This document shows, in pieces, positions 1 to 8,567 of a DNA stretch of 64,000 nucleotides. Position 1 is the first letter of the stretch, and the number at the start of each line of letters is the position of its first letter. Both the position numbers and the translations under genes were made by a program. The DNA is from Sedimenticola selenatireducens. Its GTDB lineage: Bacteria; Pseudomonadota; Gammaproteobacteria; Chromatiales; Chromatiaceae. The stretch is from contig NZ_VMNH01000009.1 of the NCBI RefSeq assembly GCF_007625115.1, positions 166,572-230,571 on the forward strand, written 5' to 3'. Under the pieces are notes generated by a model. That model was not told where the DNA came from, made no database searches, and was given only the letters and a program-made list of their open reading frames with translations.

Positions 1-15
1 CTCATTGAAAATGTT

Positions 16-891
16 ATGAAACCGTTGTTGAGAAAAGCATATCTGGAGGCCATGGGTATCCAATCTTGGATGCCCCGGTCTGCCGCCCCCAGTGAACTGA
101 AGGCTGATAGTGGAGAGACTGCCGTTGAAGTTGAACCTGTAGCTGTTTCAGTGATACCGGCAACGGAACAAATACCTCAACAGGCCATCCGACCATCCCC
201 ACAAGCTCACTCAATGCCAATGGCAGATTCACCTCCCGACTGGCTGGATGATATTCCCTTGCCTGATGATGAGTACGCCCCATCTGCTATTCCAGATGAA
301 CTGACGAATGAGAACAATGGATCGGTGTCAAATGATGGTATTGGTCAGCTCAGCTGGACGCAACTAGCGTCACGAGTGGCCCAGTGTACGGCCTGTGAAC
401 TGCATAAAACGCGTACTCAAACCGTATTCGGTGTCGGGCTACAGACGGCAAAGTTGATGGTCATTGGGGAGGCCCCCGGTGCCGATGAAGATCGAAAGGG
501 CGAGCCCTTTGTCGGTCGAGCCGGGAAACTGCTTACCGCCATGTTAGGCGCAATCGGGCTGGAACGAGATCATGTCTATATTACCAACATACTCAAGTGT
601 CGACCGCCTGGAAATCGTGACCCGCGGGCTGAAGAGTGTCTCCACTGCGCGGCCTATCTGCAACGTCAGATAGCGCTGGTTAATCCGCAAGTGATCATGG
701 CATTCGGTGCTGTAGCGGCCCATAACCTCTTGCAAAGTGATGAGCCTGTAGGCAGATTGCGGGCCAAGTCACACCAGCTCAAGGGTATTCCTGTTGTTGT
801 CAGCTATCACCCTGCCTACCTGCTCAGGTCACCGGAACAAAAGGCCAAGGCATGGCAAGATCTGCAGCGAGCTGCCCGACTTATCTCATGA
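16..891 (+). CDS. Uracil-DNA glycosylase, family 4 (Fe-S type)
   Basis: Removes uracil from DNA at the start of base excision repair. The 291-residue protein has a conserved N-terminal piece (residues 1-20), a low-complexity acidic/proline linker (about 25-110) and the catalytic domain (about 112-291). Visible motifs are GEAPGADED with PFVGRAG (151-170) and SYHPAYLLR near the C-terminus, the two active-site blocks of family 4. Cys124, Cys127, Cys195 and Cys211 have the spacing expected for the [4Fe-4S] ligands. The long linker is usual in gammaproteobacterial members. rimI follows 25 bases later on the same strand, a common pairing. The ATG at 16 is the first start in the window and fits the family N-terminus. 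Confidence 0.9.
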   Translation: MKPLLRKAYLEAMGIQSWMPRSAAPSELKADSGETAVEVEPVAVSVIPATEQIPQQAIRPSPQAHSMPMADSPPDWLDDIPLPDDEYAPSAIPDELTNENNGSVSNDGIGQLSWTQLASRVAQCTACELHKTRTQTVFGVGLQTAKLMVIGEAPGADEDRKGEPFVGRAGKLLTAMLGAIGLERDHVYITNILKCRPPGNRDPRAEECLHCAAYLQRQIALVNPQVIMAFGAVAAHNLLQSDEPVGRLRAKSHQLKGIPVVVSYHPAYLLRSPEQKAKAWQDLQRAARLIS

Positions 892-916
892 TGGGCTTGA
901 TTGGCGGGTGCAGCAA

Positions 917-1381
917 ATGAGCGCCCTACTCAAAGACCCTCTGCTCAAGCTACGCCCGCTACGGGAGAGTGATATTGATGCCATCATGGCAGTGGAGCGG
1001 CGCTGTTATGAACACCCCTGGACACCGGGAATATTTCGGGATTCCCTGAAAGTAGGTTATCACTGCTGGGGCTACTTTCTTGATGAAAAGCTTATCGGCT
1101 ATGCCGTGATGTCAGTGGCAGCCGGGGAGGCCCATATACTCAATATCTGTACCCATCCTGATCAGCGCGGTCAGGGTCTTGCCCGTCGTTTGATGATGCG
1201 CGTGATAAATCGAGCCAGAGAACAAGAAGTGGATACGGTATTTCTGGAGGTCCGCTCGAGCAATCGTATTGCACAGGGGCTATACGAGTCACTCGGCTTT
1301 AATGAGATCGGCATGCGCCGTGGTTATTACCCGGCTGGCCAGGGCCGCGAGGACGCGATTCTTTTTGCCAAAGTACTTTGA
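917..1381 (+). CDS. rimI: Ribosomal protein S18-alanine N-acetyltransferase
   Basis: GNAT acetyltransferase that modifies the N-terminal alanine of ribosomal protein S18. The acetyl-CoA loop QRGQGLA is at residues 83-89. Glu111 (in EVRSSN) and Tyr123 (in LYESLGF) sit 12 residues apart, as do the catalytic Glu and Tyr of E. coli RimI. At 154 residues it has the usual length. The frame is open further upstream into the uracil-DNA glycosylase gene, but the ATG at 917 gives the family N-terminus, so I start there. A general GNAT with another substrate cannot be excluded from sequence alone. Confidence 0.88.
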   Translation: MSALLKDPLLKLRPLRESDIDAIMAVERRCYEHPWTPGIFRDSLKVGYHCWGYFLDEKLIGYAVMSVAAGEAHILNICTHPDQRGQGLARRLMMRVINRAREQEVDTVFLEVRSSNRIAQGLYESLGFNEIGMRRGYYPAGQGREDAILFAKVL

Positions 1382-1475
1382 AATCTGTTCCAGACAGATC
1401 GTCATACGGGAATGCCCCTGAGCACCCGCAAATTATTGTATAATTCCGCCTTTACCCTGTAACCAGTAGAACTCC

Positions 1476-3056
1476 ATGTCCGAACTTCTCAAGCAACTGC
1501 AAAGACGACGTACCTTTGCGATTATTTCCCACCCCGATGCGGGTAAAACCACGCTGACTGAAAAGCTTCTGCTATTTGGCGGTGCGATCCAGATGGCGGG
1601 GACGGTAAAGGGGCGCAAAGCAGCACACCACGCTACCTCAGACTGGATGGATATGGAGAAAGAACGTGGTATCTCCGTAACCTCATCCGTGATGCAGTTC
1701 CCTTACGGTGACGGTATCGTCAATCTATTGGATACCCCGGGACACGAAGATTTCTCGGAGGATACTTACCGAACCTTGACGGCTGTTGACTCGGCGCTGA
1801 TGGTGATCGACGTGGCCAAGGGTGTTGAGTCTCGCACCATCAAGTTGATGGAAGTGTGTCGCATGCGGGACACTCCCATTCTGACTTTCGTCAACAAGCT
1901 TGACCGAGAGGGCCGGGACGCCCTGGATATTCTGGATGAGATTGAGGAAGTCCTGGAGATCCAGTGTGCCCCCGTTACCTGGCCTATTGGCATGGGGAAA
2001 CGTCTTAAAGGGGTATTTGATCTGCGGACAGAGACGACGCACCTATTCTCAGCAACGCATGGTGGCAAAATCAAGAGTGGTGAGCTTATCGTAGGTCTGG
2101 ATAACCCGCGCTTGAATGAAGTCTTGGGTGATATGGCCGATGAGCTGCGCGAAGAGATAGAACTGGTGCGCGGTGCGAGTCACGCCCTTGATCTGGATGC
2201 CTATGCGCGAGGTGAATTGACCCCGGTATTTTTTGGCTCGGCGATTAATAACTTCGGTGTAAAAGAGCTGCTGGATGCCTTTGTTGAGTATGCGCCAGCC
2301 CCCCGTCCGCGGGAGACGCGACAGCGTCTGGTTGACCCAAGTGACGAGAAGTTTTCTGGCTTTATCTTTAAGATTCAGGCCAATATGGACCCTTCACATC
2401 GTGATCGCATCGCCTTTATGCGGGTTTGTTCTGGCAGTTATACGAAAGGCATGAAGATGCGTCATGTCCGCATTGGCAAAACGGTACAGATTAGCAACGC
2501 GATCACCTTTCAAGCGGATGAACGGCGCCATGTAGAAGAGGCTTGGCCTGGAGATATTATTGGCTTGCATAATCACGGCACGATTCAGATTGGTGATACC
2601 TTTACCGAGGGTGAGGAGCTGAAGTACGAAGGTATTCCCTATTTTGCTCCCGAGTTGTTCCGCCGTGTTGTCCTGAAGGATCCACTGCGACTCAAGGCCT
2701 TGCAGAAAGGTGTGCTACAGCTTTGCGAAGAGGGGGCAACACAGGTCTTCCGACCGCTGAAAAACAATGACCTGATCCTTGGGGCTGTTGGTGTGCTTCA
2801 GTTTGAAGTGGCGGCGCATCGACTTAAGGGTGAGTATGGCGTAGAAGCGATTGTAGAGGCTGTCAGTGTCAGCACCGCTCGTTGGGTCGTGTGTAAAGAC
2901 GCCAAGATGTTGGAGCAGTTCAAGGTTAAGGCACATGAGAATCTAGCGCTGGATGGGGATGATCAGTTGGTCTATCTGGCACCGACCCGGGTTAATCTCA
3001 GCCTGGCTGAAGAGCGTTGGCCGGATATTCAGTTTTTAGCGACCCGGGAACTTTAA
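1476..3056 (+). CDS. prfC: Peptide chain release factor 3
   Basis: Translational GTPase that recycles release factors 1 and 2 from the ribosome after termination. The 526 residues match the usual RF3 length. Motifs: P-loop SHPDAGKT (18-25), DTPGHEDF (86-93) and NKLDR (140-144), followed by the beta-barrel and C-terminal domains of the family. It begins 94 bases after rimI. A TATAAT hexamer at 1439-1444 lies shortly upstream, but I see no good -35 partner, so its own promoter is only possible. Confidence 0.97.
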   Translation: MSELLKQLQRRRTFAIISHPDAGKTTLTEKLLLFGGAIQMAGTVKGRKAAHHATSDWMDMEKERGISVTSSVMQFPYGDGIVNLLDTPGHEDFSEDTYRTLTAVDSALMVIDVAKGVESRTIKLMEVCRMRDTPILTFVNKLDREGRDALDILDEIEEVLEIQCAPVTWPIGMGKRLKGVFDLRTETTHLFSATHGGKIKSGELIVGLDNPRLNEVLGDMADELREEIELVRGASHALDLDAYARGELTPVFFGSAINNFGVKELLDAFVEYAPAPRPRETRQRLVDPSDEKFSGFIFKIQANMDPSHRDRIAFMRVCSGSYTKGMKMRHVRIGKTVQISNAITFQADERRHVEEAWPGDIIGLHNHGTIQIGDTFTEGEELKYEGIPYFAPELFRRVVLKDPLRLKALQKGVLQLCEEGATQVFRPLKNNDLILGAVGVLQFEVAAHRLKGEYGVEAIVEAVSVSTARWVVCKDAKMLEQFKVKAHENLALDGDDQLVYLAPTRVNLSLAEERWPDIQFLATREL

Positions 3057-3155
3057 AGGAGCTGTCTATTCCCTGTGGAGGTGGGGGTGTTACCGTTACC
3101 AAAGGGCGCTAGACTGTTCCTATGACTAATTAAGCATTTTGATGAGGTTGTGTTG

Positions 3156-3398
3156 ATGGAAATTGAAGCAATTGTTGCGCTTATTGAATCCGGTATGCCG
3201 GGTTGCCAAGCTTTGGTTACAGGTGATGGGCGTCATTTTGAGGCCATTGTTATCAGTGAAGAGTTCGAGGGTAAAAGCCCGCTTCAGAAACAGCGGATGG
3301 TGATGGCAACGGTAAAGGCTCAGCTGGAGAGTGATCAGCTTCATGCATTATCAATTAAGACCTACACCAAAGAGCAGTGGCAGACCCTGCAAGGGTGA
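3156..3398 (+). CDS. BolA/IbaG-family protein
   Basis: Small BolA-fold protein of 80 residues. BolA-family proteins work with monothiol glutaredoxins in iron-sulfur cluster handling. The family core GDGRHFEAIVISEEFEGKS, followed by LQKQRMV and the end of the domain, is visible; the histidine of that segment is the usual cluster ligand. The length and the missing Cys-type loop favour the IbaG (YrbA) branch over BolA itself. A GTG at 3150 is in frame, but GAGG at 3144-3147 is well spaced for the ATG at 3156. A hairpin follows at 3448-3477. Confidence 0.85.
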   Translation: MEIEAIVALIESGMPGCQALVTGDGRHFEAIVISEEFEGKSPLQKQRMVMATVKAQLESDQLHALSIKTYTKEQWQTLQG

Positions 3399-3447
3399 GC
3401 CAGAAATAATCATCGATCGAATGGATTGGGTGTTCTAGATGTTAAAA

Positions 3448-3477
3448 TGCTGGAACGCCTTATAGGGCGTTCCAGCA
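3448..3477 (-). terminator. Hairpin terminator after fumarase
   Basis: A perfect 12-bp stem (TGCTGGAACGCC and its complement) with a 6-base loop. Read on the minus strand it is followed by TTTTAAC, so it best serves the fumarase gene ending at 3497. It lies between convergent genes and may also slow transcription from the BolA-family gene. Confidence 0.75.
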
Positions 3478-3496
3478 AAGCGTAGCATTACTGCGA

Positions 3497-5005
3497 TCAA
3501 AGTTTTCCGATTTTAACTTTCCACTCCGCAGGGCCTGTCTGGTGTACGGATGTTCCTTGCGAATCAACAGCGACCGTAACGGGCATATCTTCTACCTCGA
3601 ATTCACGGATCGCTTCCATCCCGAGATCTTCGAAGGCCACCATCCGCGAAGAGCGGATGGCCTTGGAGACCAGGAAGGCTGCACCACCCACGGCCATCAA
3701 ATAGACCGCCCCATGTTTTTTGATGGATTCGATAGCCGCAGGTCCACGTTCTGCTTTACCCACCATGCCAATCAGTCCGGTATCACCCAACATCATATCG
3801 GTGAAGGCATCCATGCGGGTAGAGGTTGTAGGTCCGGCGGGACCGACCACTTCATCGCGAACGGGATCAACAGGTCCAACGTAATAGATAAACCGGTTGT
3901 TAAAGTCGACGCCATCGGGGAGTGATTCGCCTTTGGCCAGCATGTCTTGAATACGCTTGTGGGCGGCGTCGCGCCCCGTCAATAATTTTCCGGAAATAAG
4001 CAGACTCTCACCGGGTTTCCAGGTGGCGATCTCTTCTTTGGTGATGTTGTCAATACTGACGCGGCGAGCCTTAGTACCACCTTCCAGACTGATATCCGGC
4101 CAATCTTCTGGCTTTGGTGGGGTGAGGATGGCGGGGCCACTGCCATCCAGTGTGAATTCCACATGGCGGGTGGCGGCACAGTTTGGAATCATTGCAACCG
4201 GCAAAGAGGCCGCATGTGTTGGGTAGTCCTTGATTTTTACATCCAGAACGGTGGTCAGCCCGCCCAGACCCTGTGCGCCAATGCCCAGTGCATTGACCTT
4301 TTCAAAGAGTTCCAGGCGTAACTCTTCAACCCTGTTTTGCGGCCCACGCGCCTTCAATTCGTGAATGTCGATGTGCTCCATCAATGACTCTTTGGCGAGT
4401 AGCATCGCCTTTTCAGCCGAGCCCCCAATGCCAATGCCGAGCATGCCGGGCGGACACCAGCCGGCACCCATAGTGGGTACGGTGTTCAACACCCAGTCGA
4501 CTAGGCTACCGGAGGGATTAAGCACAGTAAATTTGCTCTTGTTTTCCGAGCCACCGCCTTTGGCGGCGAGACTGATCTCGACGGTATCACCTGGAACTAT
4601 CTGTGTATGGATCACTGCCGGGGTGTTATCACGGGTGTTTTTTCTTGCCCCGGCGGGATCACTGACTACCGAAGCACGCAAGACGTTGTCTGGATGGGCG
4701 TAGCCCTGACGGACCCCTTCATTGACCATATCTTCAAGACTGAGCTTGGCATCCCACTGCACATTCATGCCCACCTTAAGAATGGCGGTTACCATGCCGG
4801 TGTCTTGGCATATAGGACGATGCCCTTCGGCACACATTTTTGAGTTAACGAGTATCTGAGCCATGGCATCCTTGGCTGCAGGGGACTCTTCCTTTTCCCA
4901 TGCGCCCGTTAACGCTTTGATGTAATCAGCCGGGTGATAGTAGGAGATATACTGCAGTGCATCAGCAATGCTTTGGATCAGGTCGTCTTGCTTAATTGTG
5001 GTCAT
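3497..5005 (-). CDS. Class I fumarate hydratase (Fe-S type)
   Basis: Converts fumarate to malate in the TCA cycle using an oxygen-sensitive [4Fe-4S] cluster. This is the single-chain class I enzyme: the alpha-type N-terminal part with CQDTGM and GGSENKSKF motifs is followed by the beta-type C-terminal part (TGRDAAHKR, GPTTSTRMD). The frame extends 30 codons upstream, but MTTIKQDD at 5005 is the natural start; GGGAC lies shortly before it on the minus strand. That gives 502 residues, normal for the shorter proteobacterial class I fumarases. It is not the E. coli FumC type. Confidence 0.93.
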   Translation of the reverse strand: MTTIKQDDLIQSIADALQYISYYHPADYIKALTGAWEKEESPAAKDAMAQILVNSKMCAEGHRPICQDTGMVTAILKVGMNVQWDAKLSLEDMVNEGVRQGYAHPDNVLRASVVSDPAGARKNTRDNTPAVIHTQIVPGDTVEISLAAKGGGSENKSKFTVLNPSGSLVDWVLNTVPTMGAGWCPPGMLGIGIGGSAEKAMLLAKESLMEHIDIHELKARGPQNRVEELRLELFEKVNALGIGAQGLGGLTTVLDVKIKDYPTHAASLPVAMIPNCAATRHVEFTLDGSGPAILTPPKPEDWPDISLEGGTKARRVSIDNITKEEIATWKPGESLLISGKLLTGRDAAHKRIQDMLAKGESLPDGVDFNNRFIYYVGPVDPVRDEVVGPAGPTTSTRMDAFTDMMLGDTGLIGMVGKAERGPAAIESIKKHGAVYLMAVGGAAFLVSKAIRSSRMVAFEDLGMEAIREFEVEDMPVTVAVDSQGTSVHQTGPAEWKVKIGKL

Positions 5006-5126
5006 GTGATGTCCCAGATGCTGGTGATTATCTGAGCATACATTATACCTGGAATAGCCTGGGGTGGGTAAAAAAGCAGAACTATAATAAGACAATAGTC
5101 CAATTATTGGCGTGGTCTATATCAGG

Positions 5127-5369
5127 TTATTTGAGCTCCTTTAAAGCCGAAATACCTTTCAGTCGTTGCGCCCGCAGAATATCTAACTCTTTGGCTAGCC
5201 TCGATTTCTTGGTTTCATCTTTTTCATGTTCTGATCTCAGCTGCAATTTCCGCTCCTTATCGCGTAACTGTTTCAGAATCAATTTCATTTTCTCCCGCTT
5301 TGTTTTCAGGGTGCGTTGGTCAAGATTTAGATAATCAGCCAATTTGTGCAGCAGTTTTTTACGTTTCAT
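5127..5369 (-). CDS. Small charged coiled-coil protein, unknown
   Basis: I do not recognise a family. From MKRKKLLHKL the 80-residue product is almost entirely Lys/Arg/Glu/Leu with heptad-like spacing, so it should form one or two long helices or a coiled coil. It has no signal peptide or membrane segment. Its start overlaps the last 11 bases of the Na/Pi symporter gene, which suggests translational coupling and a shared role. The overlap with a certain gene and the helical composition support a real gene; the function is open. Confidence 0.6.
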   Translation of the reverse strand: MKRKKLLHKLADYLNLDQRTLKTKREKMKLILKQLRDKERKLQLRSEHEKDETKKSRLAKELDILRAQRLKGISALKELK

Positions 5370-7224
5370 TTCGGGAGTGTTCCTGATGAATACTGTTAGA
5401 AATTGATTCATTTGACTCAAGCGCCTGATGATGATCGGAGACAGCCTGGAGCTCATTGTCATCCAGGGCAATCGTTCGAACCGCTTGTGCCATATCTTTA
5501 GGGCCGGTAACAAACAGCGTTTGTGCCGCCCGAATCAAATTCATGGCGATACTATAGGTGTAGTTGCTGTCGTTCATCAACGATGTGCCCTTTTCGGGGC
5601 TTATACGACCTTTTCGCATCATCTCGTTGAGGGTTAAATAGAAGGACTCATGCGTCTCTTTGACCATCAACTTCAAAGCATCGAGGGAGAGAATAGCGGT
5701 GTCACTCTCATCTGTGAGTCTAATCTCTTCAAGTTGCCGTATTATGACAGCCAGTTGGCTTCGGAGCTGATCGTATGCGTACCGCATGGCGGTATCATCG
5801 GCATTGATATAACGGATCATGTTTTTCTGCAGATGCTTCATGTCTTTAATAGATTCAACGACATGTTGATTGGCTTCGCGCAGATGATGAAGATCCGCTG
5901 ATTGTTCCACTTGCCACGAAAAATCCGCACGGCTGATAAAGGCCACAATAGCACTGTAGAGGCCTTTAATACTGCGCGCATAGGCCGCATCAATATCCAG
6001 TCGGGTCAGTTTTTTCTGTTCTTCCGCAACTTCCAGTAAATCCAGGGTGGAGAGTATTTCGGGCCTTTTATAGCCCAGGGCATGGATCAGGATGCTCTGG
6101 GCATTGTCATAGACATGGAGAGACTCCTCCAAGACAGCCTTGGCGGCCGTTTCCGGGAAGTCGATGGCCGAGTCGGTAAGATACTTGGGTTGATCAATCT
6201 CCGGTTTTTTCTCCTTGAATAGTCTTTCAAGTAGTTGAACAAGTGGTTTGATGAGAGGCGTCATCACCACAACGCCAATGATATTGAATAGCGTATGAAA
6301 GAGGGCCAGTTTTAGGGTGTAATCATCCTCCCGAATACCTGTTAACAGACTAATTTCATCAACAGTGATGAGGAGTTGTTTTATAAACAATATGGCAATT
6401 AGACCTGTCACCAGGTTAAAAGCAAGATGGGCTGCTGCCAGTCGCTTGCCTTGGGCATTGGCGCTGATCGATCCGAGGATGGCAGTAATGGTCGTACCGA
6501 CATTGGCCCCGATAGCCAGCGCCAGTGCGTTTTCATAGGTAATCTGCTGTGCGGCGAGCGCCGTAATAATCAGCACCAGCGTGGCATGGCTGGACTGCAT
6601 GACAAAGGTAGCCAGTGCGCCAATGAGTGTAAACAGCAGCAGACCTGAGAAACCCTCGACAGCATATGCCGCCAGATTAATGGTCTCTTTAAAGGCCTCA
6701 AAACCCTCCTTCATATAGTGAATGCCGAGAAAGAGGAATCCAAGCCCAACCAGTATGTAGCCGATACCGTTCAGGTTTTTTGACTTCTGGAATATCAATA
6801 GAACGCCAAACACCAGCATGGGCATAGCGTAGGCTGAGATCTTTATTTTTAAGCCTAATCCTGCAATCAGCCAAGCGCCCGTGGTCGTTCCTAGATTGGC
6901 GCCGAAAATAATACCAATACCGCCCATCAAAGTGAGTAGGCCCGCACTGAGAAACGATATAGTAATGACGGAAACCAACGAACTTGATTGCAAAATAGAG
7001 GTGGAGATCATCCCGAAGGAGAGGCTTTTCCAGAGGCTCGAGGTCGTCTTGTTAATCAGTTTTTCAAGAATGCCGCCGGTGAAAGTGCGAAATCCCTGTT
7101 CAAGCGAGAGCATGCCAAACATGAAGATCGCTACACCAGCAGAGATTTCCTTAAAGTCATCACTCAGCCAGAAACCGTAGGCGAGAATAAAACAGATAGT
7201 CGGTAGCAGTATTTTTTTAAGCAT
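5359..7224 (-). CDS. Na/Pi cotransporter family protein with PhoU-like domain
   Basis: Sodium-dependent phosphate symporter of the NptA/PhoU-containing family, in the inner membrane. Residues 1-310 form a hydrophobic domain with two Na/Pi repeats, seen as the related QSSSLVSV and QSSHATLVL motifs with GANLGTTTGA and GANVGTTITA. Residues about 350-570 are a helical PhoU-like regulatory domain. The 621-residue length fits the family. The first ATG follows a clear gap, and a small coiled-coil gene overlaps its end. A second, unrelated phosphate transporter (PiT) is present at 46.5 kb. Confidence 0.9.
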   Translation of the reverse strand: MLKKILLPTICFILAYGFWLSDDFKEISAGVAIFMFGMLSLEQGFRTFTGGILEKLINKTTSSLWKSLSFGMISTSILQSSSLVSVITISFLSAGLLTLMGGIGIIFGANLGTTTGAWLIAGLGLKIKISAYAMPMLVFGVLLIFQKSKNLNGIGYILVGLGFLFLGIHYMKEGFEAFKETINLAAYAVEGFSGLLLFTLIGALATFVMQSSHATLVLIITALAAQQITYENALALAIGANVGTTITAILGSISANAQGKRLAAAHLAFNLVTGLIAILFIKQLLITVDEISLLTGIREDDYTLKLALFHTLFNIIGVVVMTPLIKPLVQLLERLFKEKKPEIDQPKYLTDSAIDFPETAAKAVLEESLHVYDNAQSILIHALGYKRPEILSTLDLLEVAEEQKKLTRLDIDAAYARSIKGLYSAIVAFISRADFSWQVEQSADLHHLREANQHVVESIKDMKHLQKNMIRYINADDTAMRYAYDQLRSQLAVIIRQLEEIRLTDESDTAILSLDALKLMVKETHESFYLTLNEMMRKGRISPEKGTSLMNDSNYTYSIAMNLIRAAQTLFVTGPKDMAQAVRTIALDDNELQAVSDHHQALESNESISNSIHQEHSRNET

Positions 7225-7291
7225 ATCCCTGTCAGGTGGATGGGTTGGTTTTATTATGTAGCTGCCACCTAGCTAGATTATAGACTGGAAC

Positions 7292-7333
7292 AAAAAAAAC
7301 CGGCGTACCTAATTATAGGTACGCCGGTTTTTT
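7292..7333. terminator. Strong bidirectional terminator
   Basis: An A-run, a stem CCGGCGTACCT, a loop of about six bases, the perfect complement and a T-run. The symmetry makes it work in both directions. It lies 41 bases past the end of sucB on the minus strand and isolates the sucAB operon from the Na/Pi gene downstream. Confidence 0.93.
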
Positions 7334-7373
7334 AACGGGTTTCATTGCCTGAAATCAGGCGCCCGAGTCTTTC

Positions 7374-8567
7374 TTACACCTGAAGTAGCAGGCGTGTCGG
7401 ATCTTCCAGCATGTTCTTGATGGTTACCAGGAACTGGACAGCTTCGCGGCCATCAACAATACGGTGATCATAAGAGAGCGCCAGATACATCATGGGACGA
7501 ATCACGATTTCACCATTAACTACCATGGGGCGTTGTTGAATGGTGTGCATGCCGAGAATGGCACTCTGCGGTGGATTCAGTATTGGGGTAGAGAGCATGG
7601 AGCCAAACACACCGCCATTGGAGATCGTGAAGGTACCCCCGGTTAACTCTTCATAACTGAGTGATCCATCATTAGCCTTCTTGCCAAAGTCACGGACGGC
7701 TTTCTCTGTGTCTGCAAATCCAAGCTGGTCAGCATCACGCAGGATAGGTACAACCAGGCCGCGAGGTGAACCAACGGCTATGCCAATGTCGTAATAGCCA
7801 TGATAGATGATATCTTTACCGTCGACCGAGGCGTTTACGGCCGGGAATTGCTTAAGTGCCTCAACGGAGGCCTTGATGAAGAACGACATGAAGCCCAGTT
7901 TGACTTCATGGTCCTTTTCAAACTTATCCTTGTAATTCTTCCTCAGGTCATTGATGGCCTGCAGATCCACTTCGTTAAAGGTGGTCAGGATGGCGGCGTT
8001 CTGTTGTGCCTCCAGTAGCCGCTCAGCAATACGTGCGCGCAAACGTGTCATTGGGACGCGTTGCTCAGGGCGATCGCCTTCAACACCAGACTGGGTAATT
8101 TCACTTTCCTGGGTCATGGATACAGCCGATTTGCTACTCGCTTCAAGGCTCTCGATATAGGCGGTAACATCGGTCTTAAGGATGCGGCCATCTTTACCGG
8201 TACCAACGATCTCCTTCGGGTCTATACCTTTCTCTTTTACCAGTCTGCGAACAGCGGGAGTGAGGATAATCTCACCGTCTGCTGCAGCCTCAGTGGCCTC
8301 TGCGGCAGGAGCCTGTGCTTGCACAGCAGCGCCTTCCTGAATCACTGTCAGCAGATCGCCTGCCGTAACGGTTTCGCCTTCAGCCGCTGAGATGGCACCC
8401 ATGATGCCATCGATAGGAGAAGGGACTTCAAGTACGACCTTGTCAGTCTCCAGGTCTACGAGGTTCTCATCGCGTGATACGGGGTCACCTGGTTTTTTGT
8501 GCCAGGCGAGTATGGTGGCATCAGCGACAGATTCCGGCAGCGCCGGTACAGTTACGTTCGTACTCAT
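7374..8567 (-). CDS. sucB: Dihydrolipoamide succinyltransferase (E2 of 2-oxoglutarate dehydrogenase)
   Basis: E2 core of the 2-oxoglutarate dehydrogenase complex; passes succinyl from lipoamide to CoA in the TCA cycle. Domains in order: one lipoyl domain (1-80, attachment Lys43 in ETDKVVLE), an Ala-rich linker, the E1/E3-binding domain (about 105-140, [14 protein letters not shown]) and the catalytic domain (about 170-397) ending with the [12 protein letters not shown] motif that carries the active-site His. Length 397 is normal. The ATG follows the sucA stop codon with no gap, so the two are translated together. No lpd follows; an Lpd-like gene is at 62.1 kb. Confidence 0.97.
   Translation of the reverse strand: MSTNVTVPALPESVADATILAWHKKPGDPVSRDENLVDLETDKVVLEVPSPIDGIMGAISAAEGETVTAGDLLTVIQEGAAVQAQAPAAEATEAAADGEIILTPAVRRLVKEKGIDPKEIVGTGKDGRILKTDVTAYIESLEASSKSAVSMTQESEITQSGVEGDRPEQRVPMTRLRARIAERLLEAQQNAAILTTFNEVDLQAINDLRKNYKDKFEKDHEVKLGFMSFFIKASVEALKQFPAVNASVDGKDIIYHGYYDIGIAVGSPRGLVVPILRDADQLGFADTEKAVRDFGKKANDGSLSYEELTGGTFTISNGGVFGSMLSTPILNPPQSAILGMHTIQQRPMVVNGEIVIRPMMYLALSYDHRIVDGREAVQFLVTIKNMLEDPTRLLLQV

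Noticed and set aside
1439..1444. TATAAT as the prfC promoter
   Set aside because: No convincing -35 hexamer at 16-18 bases; noted in the prfC entry only.
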